Source: Paraclostridium hominis (GTDB taxonomy: Bacteria; Bacillota; Clostridia; Peptostreptococcales; Peptostreptococcaceae). Taken from it: a stretch of DNA of 64,000 nucleotides. Below are positions 16,124 through 25,016 of this stretch, piece after piece. The number at the start of each line of letters is the position of its first letter. Position 1 is the first letter of the stretch. The notes beneath the pieces were generated by a model. The model had not been told where the DNA came from. It ran no database searches and was given only the letters and a program-made list of their open reading frames with translations. The position numbers were made by a program, and so were the translations under genes. The stretch is taken from contig NZ_JACRWD010000001.1 of assembly GCF_014306135.1 (NCBI RefSeq), positions 1,240,001-1,304,000 on the forward strand. The letters run 5' to 3'.

Positions 16124-17788
16124 ATGTCAAATGAAAATAAGTCATCAAACTTTATAAGAAACATAATAGTTAATGATTTAGAATCTAAAAAGCACGATAC
16201 TATCATAACTCGTTTCCCACCAGAACCAAATGGGTATTTACATATTGGTCATGCTAAATCTATATGCTTAAATTTTGGTTTAGCTGAGGAATTTAACGGT
16301 AACGTAAACTTAAGATTCGACGATACAAATCCTGTTAAAGAGGATGTAGAGTATGTAAACTCTATAAAAGAAGATGTAAAGTGGTTAGGTTTTGACTGGA
16401 CTAATTTATACTTTGCTTCTAACTACTTTGATGAAATGTATGAAAGAGCAGTTTTACTTATAAAAAAAGGTAAAGCTTATGTATGTGATTTAAATGCTGA
16501 ACAAATGAGAGAATACAGAGGTTCATTAACAGAGCCTGGTAAGGAAAGTCCTTATAGAAACAGAACTGTTGAAGAAAACCTTGATTTATTTGAAAGAATG
16601 AAAAACGGAGAATTTAAAGATGGAGAGAAAGTATTAAGAGCCAAAATAGATATGTCTTCTCCTAATATCAACTTAAGAGACCCTGCAATATATAGAATTT
16701 CTCACTCTCACCACCACAACACTGGTGATAAATGGTGTATATATCCTATGTATGCTTTTGCTCATCCATTAGAAGATGCTATAGAGGGAATCACTCACTC
16801 CCTATGTTCTTTAGAGTTCGAAGATCAAAGACCTTTATATGATTGGGTTGTAGCTGAATGCGAAATGCCTAAAGTTCCTCGTCAAATAGAATTTGCAAGA
16901 CTTAACCTTACAAATACTGTTATGAGTAAAAGAAAATTAAAGCAACTTGTTGATGAAGGTGTAACTGACGGATGGGATGATCCTCGTATGCCGACTATAG
17001 CAGGTCTTAGAAGAAGAGGTTATACTCCAGAAGCTATAAGAAATTTCTGTAATGAAATAGGTGTAGCTAAAGCTGATTCTACTGTTGATAGCCAAATGTT
17101 AGATTACTTTGTAAGAGAAGATTTACAACCTAAAGCTCCTCTTGCTATGGGTGTTTTAAAACCCCTTAAATTAGTTATAACTAACTATCCAGAAGGCCAA
17201 GTTGAAATGCTTGAGATAGAAAACAATGCTAAAGATGAAACTAAAGGAAAGAGATTAGTTCCATTCTCTAGAGAAATATATATAGAACAAGAAGACTTTA
17301 TGATAGAACCAGTTAAGAAGTACTTCAGACTATTCCCTGGAAACGAAGTTAGATTAAAAGGTGCTTACTTTGTTAAGTGTAATGACTTTATAACTGATGA
17401 AGAGGGAAATGTAACTGAAATACATTGTACATACGATCCTGAAACTAAGAGTGGTTCTGGATTTACTGGACGTAAAGTTAAAGCGACAATTCACTGGGTA
17501 GATGCTGCTTCTTGTGTTCCTTGTGAATTTAGATTATTTGAACCATTAATATTAGATGATGCTCCTGAAAATGAAGGTAAGCATTTCTTAGAACAAATTA
17601 ATCCTAATTCACTTGAAATTGTTCAAGGTCTTGTAGAAAAAACTGCTATAGAAAATGCTAAACCTCAAGATAAATTCCAATTTGTAAGACATGGATTCTT
17701 TAATGTAGATGATAAATATACTACTGAAGATAAGTTAGTATTTAATAGAATAGTTCCTTTAAAAAGCTCATTTAAACCTAAAAAGTAA
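16124..17788 (+). CDS. glnS: Glutaminyl-tRNA synthetase
   Basis: 554 residues, standard length. The class I signatures are PPEPNGYLHIGHA (HIGH at 40-43) and MSKR at about 267-270 (KMSKS loop). The N-terminal Rossmann domain is followed by an anticodon-binding double beta barrel. It charges tRNA-Gln with glutamine. Many Firmicutes lack GlnRS and use GatCAB amidation, so its presence is a useful taxonomic hint. No T-box leader is visible in 15838-16123, which is AT-rich and otherwise empty. The start has AGAGGT upstream. Confidence 0.97.
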   Translation: MSNENKSSNFIRNIIVNDLESKKHDTIITRFPPEPNGYLHIGHAKSICLNFGLAEEFNGNVNLRFDDTNPVKEDVEYVNSIKEDVKWLGFDWTNLYFASNYFDEMYERAVLLIKKGKAYVCDLNAEQMREYRGSLTEPGKESPYRNRTVEENLDLFERMKNGEFKDGEKVLRAKIDMSSPNINLRDPAIYRISHSHHHNTGDKWCIYPMYAFAHPLEDAIEGITHSLCSLEFEDQRPLYDWVVAECEMPKVPRQIEFARLNLTNTVMSKRKLKQLVDEGVTDGWDDPRMPTIAGLRRRGYTPEAIRNFCNEIGVAKADSTVDSQMLDYFVREDLQPKAPLAMGVLKPLKLVITNYPEGQVEMLEIENNAKDETKGKRLVPFSREIYIEQEDFMIEPVKKYFRLFPGNEVRLKGAYFVKCNDFITDEEGNVTEIHCTYDPETKSGSGFTGRKVKATIHWVDAASCVPCEFRLFEPLILDDAPENEGKHFLEQINPNSLEIVQGLVEKTAIENAKPQDKFQFVRHGFFNVDDKYTTEDKLVFNRIVPLKSSFKPKK

Positions 17789-17790
17789 TT

Positions 17791-17816
17791 AAAAGCTCCC
17801 TATAGGGAGCTTTTTT
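17791..17816. terminator. Terminator after glnS
   Basis: AAAAGCTCCC / GGGAGCTTTT is a perfect stem with a T-run, between convergent genes. Confidence 0.88.
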
Positions 17817-18774
17817 ATATCTCAAAGGTTGAATTATCTATAAATTTTATATCTTTATCTAAATATTTTATATCCTCAACTAATTTTAATAACGCTAAAT
17901 CCTTTTTCTTAGCTTCTATCATAATATCAAAATTTCTATTACTCTTTTCTTTTGCTAAGTATATAAAATTCATAAAACTTTTACTATCTATAAAATCTGC
18001 ATGTTTTCTATCATTATCAAATTCCTTAGGACTTGAAAAATGAATTTTTGGAGGTAATTCTTCATTCTTCCAAGTATCAAAAACCTCATTTATTATATCA
18101 CTTAATTTTTCTCCATCATTTTTACATATATGATGATGAACATCTAAAACCATAGGTAATTTTACACTCTTACATATATCAAGTACATCTCTAGCACTAA
18201 ATACTTTATCATCATTTTCTAAAATCAACCTACTTACAACCTCTTTAGGAAAATACTTTAAATTATTTACAAATCGCTTAATACTCTCTTCTTTTCCACC
18301 TTGTGAACTACCTATATGAATTACCATTTTTCCATTTTTATAATTGATATCATCAAATAATCGACTTTGAAATTTTAAACTTTTTATAGTATTTTCTACA
18401 ACCTCATCTCGTAAACTATTTATTACATTAAATTGGTCTGGATGCGTATCAACCCTCATATTATTATCTTTTATAAGTTTGCCTATATACTCAAAATCTT
18501 TTTTGAAATACTTTCTATATTGAAAGTTTACTTCTGGATGTGTCCCTAAGGGAATCAAGTTAGATGTAATTCTATAAAAATGTATATTATTATTAATATT
18601 ATATCTTAAAATTTTTTCTAAATCTTCTATATTTGATCTTGTAACTTCCTTAAGTTTATTTACTCTATCTATACTATTATTTAATTTAGTATATCTAGCA
18701 TAAGTTAATGTGCTTGATGAAGTTACCTTTGGTAAATTTAAAGCTATAGCTACATATCCTAGCCTTACCTTCAT
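17815..18774 (-). CDS. uvsE: UV damage endonuclease UvsE/UvdE
   Basis: 319 residues with the TIM-barrel UVDE fold. RLGYVAIALNLP at the N-terminus, HPDQFNVINS, HIGSSQGGKEES, LENDD and LDVHHHICKN are the conserved metal-binding blocks. It nicks DNA 5' of UV photoproducts and abasic sites as a light-independent alternative to UvrABC. GGAG precedes the start. It is apparently monocistronic; spore-forming clostridia commonly carry this gene. Confidence 0.93.
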   Translation of the reverse strand: MKVRLGYVAIALNLPKVTSSSTLTYARYTKLNNSIDRVNKLKEVTRSNIEDLEKILRYNINNNIHFYRITSNLIPLGTHPEVNFQYRKYFKKDFEYIGKLIKDNNMRVDTHPDQFNVINSLRDEVVENTIKSLKFQSRLFDDINYKNGKMVIHIGSSQGGKEESIKRFVNNLKYFPKEVVSRLILENDDKVFSARDVLDICKSVKLPMVLDVHHHICKNDGEKLSDIINEVFDTWKNEELPPKIHFSSPKEFDNDRKHADFIDSKSFMNFIYLAKEKSNRNFDIMIEAKKKDLALLKLVEDIKYLDKDIKFIDNSTFEI

Positions 18775-18838
18775 ATAATTCTCCTTTCAAATACAAATTT
18801 ATAGATTTAGCTTTTCCTTTAAAGCCAAGATTATTACA

Positions 18839-18871
18839 AAAAAGAACCCTATAAATTTATAGAGTTCTTTA
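18839..18871. terminator. Terminator after the nitrite/sulfite reductase gene
   Basis: AAAGAACCCTATAAA pairs with TTTATAGAGTTCTTT (one mismatch), directly beyond the stop at 18876 on the minus strand. Confidence 0.75.
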
Positions 18872-18875
18872 TTTA

Positions 18876-20426
18876 TTATACTAAATATTTATTTACTATT
18901 TCATTTACTTCATCTTCATTTTGAGATAAATATTCATAAAACTCTAAGTTAGAGCTTTCTATTGCTTTTGACATATCATATAAGAAGTTTGGCACATCTT
19001 TTCTTAATATATCTCCATATACTTTACCTAACTTAGTTTTATCTTCTCCTACGCATCCTCCCATATGAAGTTCAAATGCATCTTCTGTTTTATCATTAAC
19101 TCTTTTTTTCTTACCAGCAAATCCTATAGGAGATACTTGATGTGTTGCACAAGAGTTATTACATCCTGAAATGTGTATTCTTGGTAATGTGTCACTTGTA
19201 TAGTTTTTCTCTTTCAAATAAGCTATTATTTCACTTAAAGTATCTTGACTTTCTGCTATACCCATCTGACAAATAGGCACTCCTATACACGCTGTACTTT
19301 GTTCTATTTTATATTTTCCAGTCATGTTTTCAGTTAAATCTAAAACTATTTTAGCTTCTTCTCCATTTAAATTCCTTATATAGAATCCTTCACTCATAGC
19401 AAGTCTTATTTCTATATCATCCATATCTTTTACAGTATCTATTATTTTATCTAAATCTGATACTTTTAATTGTCCATTTACTGGATGAACATAAACTGAA
19501 TATAATCCATTTTGTTTTTGACTAAATAATCTATTGTCTTTTATATTAGATTCTATACCCTTTTTATTATATTCTTTAGGAGTTAAGTTTAAATCTAAAT
19601 TGCATTTTTCCTTAACTTCTTTTAAGTGTTTTTTATAACACTCTATTAAAGCTTCTTCTCCCATTTCCATAAGTATATATCTTGTACGAGCTTTGTTTTT
19701 ATTTTCATAATTACCTTTTTCTATAAATAAATTAGTCATAGCTTCTACATGATATAATACATCTTTTGGCTCAACTAGTTCATCAAATTCAGCACCTTTT
19801 ATAGGATTTTTACCCATTCCACCAGCTATAAATAATCTAAAATAATCTTTTCCGTCTTTTTTTACTGCTAAGAATCCTAAATCATTTATAGTAGCGTTTG
19901 CTGCATCTTTAGGTGAACTTGAAAAAGATACTTTTAATTTTCTAGGTAATTTATAAGTAGTGATTTTACTCATAAAGTGTTCATTTACTTTTGTTGCATA
20001 AGGTGTTACATCAAAAGCTTCTTCTGGATCTACCCCTGATAAAGGTGATATAGCAACGTTTCTTGGGAAGTTACCACCTCCACCTCTAGTGTACATATCC
20101 TTATGTATACCTTCTTCCATTATGTCACAAACTTCATCTATAGTTAATCCATGCAGTTGTATTGCTTGACGAGTAGTTAAATGTATTTGCTCTAAATTAT
20201 ATTTATGTGAAAAATATTGAACTAACTTTAATTGTTCTAAATTTAAAATTCCTGATGCAACTCTAAGTCTTATCATAAAACTTTGTCCATCACGTTGAGC
20301 GTAAACCCCCATACCTCCAGAAGCATGTTTAAAATCCATCTTTGACATTTCTTTTTCTAAAAACTTATGCCCTTTTTCTCTAAAAGCTGGAATTTCATCT
20401 AATAATACTTGTTTATAACTTTTCAT
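18876..20426 (-). CDS. Nitrite/sulfite reductase (siroheme, 4Fe-4S)
   Basis: 516 residues with two ferredoxin-like half domains (about 10-75 and 300-365) and two siroheme/4Fe-4S domains. GGGGNFPRNVAISPLSG binds siroheme. ACIGVPICQMG and SGCNNSCATHQ supply the cluster cysteines; one of them also bridges to siroheme. It performs six-electron reduction of sulfite or nitrite in the cytoplasm. The family cannot be split by sequence inspection; the second siroheme protein at 60386 and CoA-disulfide reductase nearby favour sulfur metabolism. Before the prophage inserted, this gene and panF were close neighbours. Confidence 0.88.
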   Translation of the reverse strand: MKSYKQVLLDEIPAFREKGHKFLEKEMSKMDFKHASGGMGVYAQRDGQSFMIRLRVASGILNLEQLKLVQYFSHKYNLEQIHLTTRQAIQLHGLTIDEVCDIMEEGIHKDMYTRGGGGNFPRNVAISPLSGVDPEEAFDVTPYATKVNEHFMSKITTYKLPRKLKVSFSSSPKDAANATINDLGFLAVKKDGKDYFRLFIAGGMGKNPIKGAEFDELVEPKDVLYHVEAMTNLFIEKGNYENKNKARTRYILMEMGEEALIECYKKHLKEVKEKCNLDLNLTPKEYNKKGIESNIKDNRLFSQKQNGLYSVYVHPVNGQLKVSDLDKIIDTVKDMDDIEIRLAMSEGFYIRNLNGEEAKIVLDLTENMTGKYKIEQSTACIGVPICQMGIAESQDTLSEIIAYLKEKNYTSDTLPRIHISGCNNSCATHQVSPIGFAGKKKRVNDKTEDAFELHMGGCVGEDKTKLGKVYGDILRKDVPNFLYDMSKAIESSNLEFYEYLSQNEDEVNEIVNKYLV

Positions 20427-20636
20427 ATTATGTCTCCTTTTCCAATGAAATAAAAGTATTTTTTCTATATTTTTATTTTATGACATTTTTCTACAAATTA
20501 GAAATTGATTCTTTCTATTATAATCATTATGTTTTTCAATGATTATAATATTTACATACTAACAATCATCTACTTGTTATTTTATAAAATTTTTACTTTA
20601 TATTATATGGTTGCCCAAATTTATAAGATTATAAAT

Positions 20637-20677
20637 AAAAAAGCTATCCTTTTAATATATTAAAAGGATAGCTTTTA
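20637..20677. terminator. Original panF terminator, stranded by integration
   Basis: AAAAGCTATCCTTTT pairs perfectly with AAAAGGATAGCTTTT. It lies three bases beyond the panF stop codon copy in attL. It shows that attL holds the native 3' end of panF, while the intact gene 38 kb away now uses a phage-supplied copy. Confidence 0.85.
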
Positions 20678-20679
20678 AA

Positions 20680-20842
20680 CTATTTTTTATAAACTCCCCA
20701 GAAAGTTTCAATTGTATCATCTGTTGGAGGTTTTGTAATTTTAGATACTATAATAAAAGAAAGTAGTGATATTAATAAAGGAAGAACTATAGTGTGCATC
20801 CCAAATGGTCTTGGCCAAGTATAGCTAAATAATATATATGTT
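20680..20842. repeat. attL: 163-bp copy of the panF 3' end
   Basis: Identical over 163 bases to 58360-58522. It begins with the complement of the panF stop codon (CTA) and covers the last 54 codons including stop. Sequences diverge immediately outside both edges (left copy continues CACTTAAA, right copy AAAATACC). The true crossover core is probably at the gene-internal edge near 20842/58522, since the rest is needed to rebuild the reading frame. Confidence 0.93.
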
Positions 20843-20914
20843 CACTTAAAAACAAAGTTATTATTACTATTTAAAACATTTTATTATAATCTCTTATTTC
20901 ATTAATTTAACTTA

Positions 20915-20940
20915 CGTAGACAAAATGTAGACGCTCTGTT
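20915..20940. promoter_or_regulatory. Candidate integrase arm-binding sites, left end
   Basis: CAAAATGTAGAC at 20921-20932 follows a GTAGA repeat. A near copy, CAAAATGTAGTC, lies at 58317-58328 beside attR in the same orientation. Shared short repeats flanking both att sites are typical of tyrosine-integrase arm sites. Inferred only. Confidence 0.4.
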
Positions 20941-21001
20941 GACAATCAAATTTTCATTCTAAATTAAATAAATAAAACAACAGGTAAAAATAGAAGAAGC
21001 C

Positions 21002-21092
21002 CTTATCTATTCGCAGTAGATAAGAGCAATCCAAAAAACTTGCATAAATCATATATAATTACTAATAGTATAACAAACTAGTTTAATTTTAT
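21002..21092. promoter_or_regulatory. Inverted repeats upstream of the repA-type gene
   Basis: CTTATCTA/TAGATAAG (21002-21024) forms a short hairpin. TTGCATAAA (from 21041) pairs with TTTATGCAA (to 21092). They lie 60-150 bases before the initiator gene, where RepA_N plasmids keep their copy-control RNA. The rest of 20427-21151 is the nitrite/sulfite reductase upstream region, the panF terminator and attL. Confidence 0.4.
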
Positions 21093-21151
21093 GCAAGAAC
21101 AAATTTGGAATGTGCTGAAGGTTTCTTCTATGCATAAATAGGAGAAAAAAG

Positions 21152-22123
21152 ATGACTATCAAAAATAAGAGATTTAATATAAGCCAAGAATTAGAAAAAT
21201 TGTACATAGAGGTACCATCAGCATTAATATACGAACCAAAGTATAAACCAAATAAAGAAATTGGTAAAAAAGGACTTTCTAATGATGCTAAAATTCTCTA
21301 CGGTATTTTATTAGAAAGAACTCGTCTATCTGTATGGAATGCTACTGAAAAAAATGATACTAGATTCATAGATGAAAACGGAGATATATTTATTTACTTT
21401 GATGATAAATCTATAGCTGAAATATTAAACTTATCTGAGAAAAAAGGTAGAGATGTAAAAAAAGAATTGGTAAGTTACAATTTACTTGAAGAAATAAGAC
21501 AAGGTTTGGGTAAGGCTAATAGACTTTACTTAAATATAGTTGAAACTAATAAGGAAAATATAAATTTATATAGAAGTGAATTTAAAAAAGTAGTTGATGA
21601 CAAAAAGGAATCGGAAAGATTAAGAATTGAGAAATACAGAAAAGAAAACGCTGAAACTATTGGAAATACTTTGAACGGCAAAATTGACCGTACAAGAACA
21701 GTCGAAAGTACCGTACTTGAACAGTCAGAATTACCGTCAAGTAATAAAGAATTGAGTAAGACTGATTTTAGTAAGACTGAATTTAAAAAATCAGTTGTTG
21801 TTATAAATGGCATTGAAAAGAAAAAAACAAAAGCTTATGAAATACAACTTAATGAAACTAAAACTACTCAAGAAAAAGTAAACTTACTAAGTGATACTCA
21901 ATACATGACAGAACATACAAAAGCTCTTATGCATAAATTTATAGAATTTAATATACTTGTTTCAGAAGCCCAAATAAAAATGTTAAATGAATGTGTTTAT
22001 GATATAGCTATTAAATCAATAGACTTAACAATAGCAAAAGCTGGAATGACATTCTCTTATTTCTATGAGATTTATTTAGCTAAAGAAAAAGAAGATATAG
22101 AAGCATTATCTTTTGGTTGGTAA
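21152..22123 (+). CDS. RepA_N-family replication initiator
   Basis: 323 residues. The N-terminal winged-helix RepA_N domain is clear: EVPSALIYEPKYK, GLSNDAKILYGILLERTRLS, then FDDKSIAEILNLSEKKGRDVKKEL and the LYLN strand. The middle is low-complexity and the C-terminus helical. RepA_N proteins initiate theta replication of low-copy Firmicutes plasmids by binding repeats inside their own gene; two direct AGTAAGACTGA repeats at 21755-21780 could be such iterons. In a prophage this suggests autonomous replication after excision. GGAG precedes the start. Confidence 0.85.
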   Translation: MTIKNKRFNISQELEKLYIEVPSALIYEPKYKPNKEIGKKGLSNDAKILYGILLERTRLSVWNATEKNDTRFIDENGDIFIYFDDKSIAEILNLSEKKGRDVKKELVSYNLLEEIRQGLGKANRLYLNIVETNKENINLYRSEFKKVVDDKKESERLRIEKYRKENAETIGNTLNGKIDRTRTVESTVLEQSELPSSNKELSKTDFSKTEFKKSVVVINGIEKKKTKAYEIQLNETKTTQEKVNLLSDTQYMTEHTKALMHKFIEFNILVSEAQIKMLNECVYDIAIKSIDLTIAKAGMTFSYFYEIYLAKEKEDIEALSFGW

Positions 22124-22151
22124 AATAAATTTAAATAAGGAGTATTGAGTT

Positions 22152-22364
22152 ATGAGATATGGAATAAGAAAACCAAGTATAAAGAAAATGACTAGTGCTA
22201 GAACCACAGGTAAAGCTAAGAGGATTGTTAAGAAAGCTGTTATCCCTGGATATGGACGTAAAGGTATGGGATGGCTTAGAGATCCTAAACGTGCAGCATA
22301 TAACAAAGTCTACAACAAAACTACATTCTCCTTCTGGGATTTTATATGTGCTTTGTTTAGATAA
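22152..22364 (+). CDS. Small basic conserved protein, 70 aa
   Basis: A very basic protein (KKMTSARTTGKAKRIVKKAVIPGYGRKGMGW...) ending in KVYNKTTFSFWDFICALFR. Similar small proteins of unknown function occur on Firmicutes plasmids and phages, often next to replication genes, and the N-terminus looks nucleic-acid binding. AAGGAG precedes the start. It lies 28 bases after the initiator, so it is probably co-transcribed. Confidence 0.7.
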   Translation: MRYGIRKPSIKKMTSARTTGKAKRIVKKAVIPGYGRKGMGWLRDPKRAAYNKVYNKTTFSFWDFICALFR

Positions 22365-22389
22365 ACTTAAATAAGGCTATAATTTACAC

Positions 22390-22506
22390 GTGGAGGTGTT
22401 TAAATATGGATTTGAATTACTCCTTTTAGCCAGCACATGTCTTCTATGGCTTATTGATGCCATTTTAGTATATGCATTAATTGAATATAGGAATATAGAA
22501 TTTTAA
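22390..22506 (+). CDS. Possible small membrane peptide, 38 codons
   Basis: A GTG-initiated frame encodes ELLLLASTCLLWLIDAILVY, a single membrane helix, and ends in NIEF and stop. The upstream GGTGTTTAA-type context (TGGAGGTGTTTAA) also precedes the hydrophobic 27-residue peptide at 28078. However, the ribosome-binding site best fits ATG 22406, which opens a seven-codon frame in another phase. The peptide may be a shifted remnant. Confidence 0.25.
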   Translation: MEVFKYGFELLLLASTCLLWLIDAILVYALIEYRNIEF

Positions 22507-22715
22507 GGTCTGTAGCTGCGACCTTCAGTATATGAAGCTGAAAAACAAACTGTCTATTTGACAGTACCGAAGATGAAAAACTGAACGGAATATTATTCCG
22601 AGCAGGTCAAAATAGAGAAATGTGGTTTTTAACAGAAGATGGACTGCACAATAAATGAACGTCTAATATGTCCCCGTTCAAAATTTTACATTAAGATCAC
22701 TAGCTGTGATGTTAA
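22505..22715 (+). ncRNA. Array of six hairpins, candidate structured RNA or replication-control region
   Basis: In 211 gene-free bases there are successive perfect stems: AAGGTC/GACCTT (22505-22525), TTCAG/CTGAA (22524-22542), ACTGTC/GACAGT (22549-22565), CGGAAT/ATTCCG (22586-22600), TGAACG/CGTTCA (22656-22680) and ATCAC/GTGAT with TTAA flanks (22691-22715). The density is unlike the neighbouring AT-rich spacers. It follows the repA-type operon, so an ncRNA, single-strand origin or copy-control RNA are all possible. Confidence 0.45.
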
Positions 22716-22811
22716 GAGGTTATAAAAATTAAATTTTAAGCCCTTGTAGGTATGTATTTCATTCATATTGGGAAGATTAATCTTGTCAAAACTTTTAGAT
22801 GAGGTGATAAT

Positions 22812-23384
22812 ATGAAAAAAATAATATTAACATTAGCACTTGGAGCTACTCTATTCTCTCTTGGTACTTTTAATATATCAGCTAATGAAATAAACGAAAT
22901 TGATACGAAAAAGTATGTTAAGAGTTTAAAAACTTATATTAAGAAAAACGAGTTTATAGAATTAGAAAAAGAACCAACTATTATTTTTAGCCCAATTGAT
23001 AGTTTAAAAGTTAAGAATAAAGGAGTTCAGTTAGGATACTTAGAACCAACTATAAAGGATATAAAACACAACATAGAATTAACTAATGAGCTTAAATCAT
23101 TCCTTCAATATAACTGTACTAAGAACGAAAAAATTAATAGTATTGGTGATGATATGATTGTTGTATTAGACGAGATTCATTCTAATCTTAGTAATGCACT
23201 TGTTGAGTTTACAAATCAACTAGGGTTTGATACTAAGGATAGTGAAAAAATAGCTAACCTATCAGGTAAATATAATTGCTTTAGTTCAGAAAAAAAGACA
23301 TGTGCTTATGATTATATAAATATGATAAACGACAGAATAGAAAAAGTGGAGAAAATGTATGAATACATTAAAGATATATCTTAA
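22812..23384 (+). CDS. Secreted hypothetical protein, 190 aa
   Basis: A signal peptide (MKKIILTLALGATLFSLG then NISA-NE, cleavage near residue 25) is followed by a lysine- and glutamate-rich, mostly helical mature domain with four cysteines. No family is recognised. GAGGTG precedes the start. It stands alone between two structured gene-free regions and is probably element cargo acting at or outside the membrane. Confidence 0.7.
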   Translation: MKKIILTLALGATLFSLGTFNISANEINEIDTKKYVKSLKTYIKKNEFIELEKEPTIIFSPIDSLKVKNKGVQLGYLEPTIKDIKHNIELTNELKSFLQYNCTKNEKINSIGDDMIVVLDEIHSNLSNALVEFTNQLGFDTKDSEKIANLSGKYNCFSSEKKTCAYDYINMINDRIEKVEKMYEYIKDIS

Positions 23385-23430
23385 TATATTTTAGTTATAG
23401 TACAAGCTAATTACACTTTTATATAGTAGG

Positions 23431-23479
23431 TTCATATAGTTTATTACTTCAACAAGTTTCATTTAATAAACTATATGAA
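23431..23479. repeat. 16-bp perfect inverted repeat
   Basis: TTCATATAGTTTATTA and its exact complement are separated by 17 bases, 46 bases beyond the secreted-protein stop. It may be a terminator without a U-run or a protein-binding palindrome. Confidence 0.5.
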
Positions 23480-23880
23480 ACTGTACAAGATAAATGTTCC
23501 ACTTTAAGAAAAAAATTATTAACTAATTTTACTTGGGAATTGAATCACATTGGATTTATCATTTTCTTCATGAGATATATTAGCTTGATTTAAGTTTAAT
23601 TTAGGAGGTAATTTAGTAATAAATTGTCTTAATCCTTTTAACTTTTAATCAGCAGTTTATAAAAATGATTCTATTATGATATCTGGATTTAAAGATATGA
23701 CTAAAAAAAGTTCAACTAACTCATTTCAAATTAAAATTAGTTCTATATCACAAGCTTATGTTGCTTTTGGTGAATTTTATTTAGAAAAAAGAATAATGAT
23801 AAAAGAATAAGATTAATATTAAAGGATAATTCATTAGTAAACATTAATTTATATACACCTATGATTATAGATTAAATTTA

Positions 23881-23971
23881 TTACATATATAATCTATTTT
23901 AGTAATTCTAATGGGTTTGTTGTTTATCCATACCCAATATGAGTTACTAAAATAGTATTTCACATATGTAA
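23881..23971. repeat. Long imperfect inverted repeat
   Basis: TTACATAT...TATTTTAGTAA pairs with TTACTAAAATA...ATATGTAA, and the loop contains a further TGGGT/ACCCA pair. It lies beyond the lipoprotein stop codon on the minus strand and may end that transcript. The rest of 23385-24021 includes a start-less 53-codon frame (to about 23810) of no recognisable origin. Confidence 0.45.
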
Positions 23972-24021
23972 TATAGCACGTTCCCAAAATGGTAAGGTGG
24001 TAAGCAAATAAAATAGTAATT

Positions 24022-24537
24022 TTAATAGAATAAGTAATTATATTCGTTAGTAAGTGTATCAAACTGATTAACTATACCAACTTGTTCCCCAGTTTCTTTA
24101 TTATATATAGTACCTTCATATATATGATCTACACCATGAACAGGTTTTAATATAACATGACATCCATATTTTTCAAACTCTTGATTTAATGACTCTGTTG
24201 CTTTGATTAATAAATTTCTTTCATCCCACTGTCTATTTAAAACATCAACTTCTTCTTCCTCAGGTATATCATCAAAGTTTATATGTTTTGTGATTTCATT
24301 AATATAATCCATTGTTGAAAACACATCATATTCGTTTGTAAGATCTTCCAATCTATCTATCACCGCAATACTAATTATAGTATCATTAAATTCCTCAGCA
24401 TCTGCTTTAGCACATTCTATAGCATTAGTTTCAGCTTTAGATAGTTCTTCGATTTCTTCACTTTCTACACTTTCGCAACCTACCATTATTAAACTTCCTA
24501 TTACCATTAATCCTGCTATTAAACTCTTTATTTTCAT
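24022..24537 (-). CDS. Lipoprotein, 171 aa
   Basis: GGAGG eight bases upstream selects ATG 24537 over an ATG eight codons earlier. A type II signal sequence ends in IMVGC-ES with lipobox cysteine 21. An acidic stretch follows, then a folded domain ending in GTIYNKETGEQVGIVNQFDT, so it should be anchored on the outer face of the membrane. No family is recognised. A surface lipoprotein on a temperate element could be a lysogenic-conversion or exclusion factor, but this is inference. Confidence 0.72.
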   Translation of the reverse strand: MKIKSLIAGLMVIGSLIMVGCESVESEEIEELSKAETNAIECAKADAEEFNDTIISIAVIDRLEDLTNEYDVFSTMDYINEITKHINFDDIPEEEEVDVLNRQWDERNLLIKATESLNQEFEKYGCHVILKPVHGVDHIYEGTIYNKETGEQVGIVNQFDTLTNEYNYLFY

Positions 24538-24827
24538 AATAAATGCCTCCAAAAATTTCATTTTAATGATGATACTAAATATTTATTTGACATGAAATTA
24601 TGTTTATATCTGTATGATTTAATGAATTAAAGCGAATTATTTTCTTTGTTTATATAAAACACATTCTCAAAATTTAATATATGTTTTAAGTAATTTAATG
24701 TTAACATCTCTATTTTATTATTTTTTAACCTAATGAAAATTAAATTTACACAACTAAGCTGGAAGCATATAAAAAATAAAATTTTATATTAGGACATGCA
24801 CAATTTAACCTACTTTTTTCATACACT

Positions 24828-24916
24828 CTATTAAGCAAGTGAATAGCAAGCGTAAGCGTTCTAAACTTGTTTAGATGTAATGAACGACCAGCTTAATCGT
24901 TTAGAGTGGTCTTGGG
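24828..24916. other. Structured gene-free segment, candidate ncRNA or oriT
   Basis: AAGCAAGT pairs with ACTTGTTT around a direct AAGCGT repeat. Next to it GACCA pairs with TGGTC, with an alternative AACGA/TCGTT stem. It is the only GC-richer part of the 24538-25016 spacer and lies beyond the ATPase stop codon. The closeness to a conjugation-like ATPase makes oriT conceivable but unproven. Confidence 0.3.
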
Positions 24917-25016
24917 CTCAGTCTGTTCAATTTTATATATACATATAAATCATTGGAATTTCAATTTTTTCACAAGATGTGAACTTATATAATTAAATAA
25001 AAAACTACCCACAATT

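Noticed and set aside
20680..20842. A truncated panF pseudogene from an old duplication
   Set aside because: The copy is identical to the functional 3' end, starts exactly at the stop codon, keeps the native terminator and pairs with an integrase-flanked repeat, which is an att site rather than a decayed gene.
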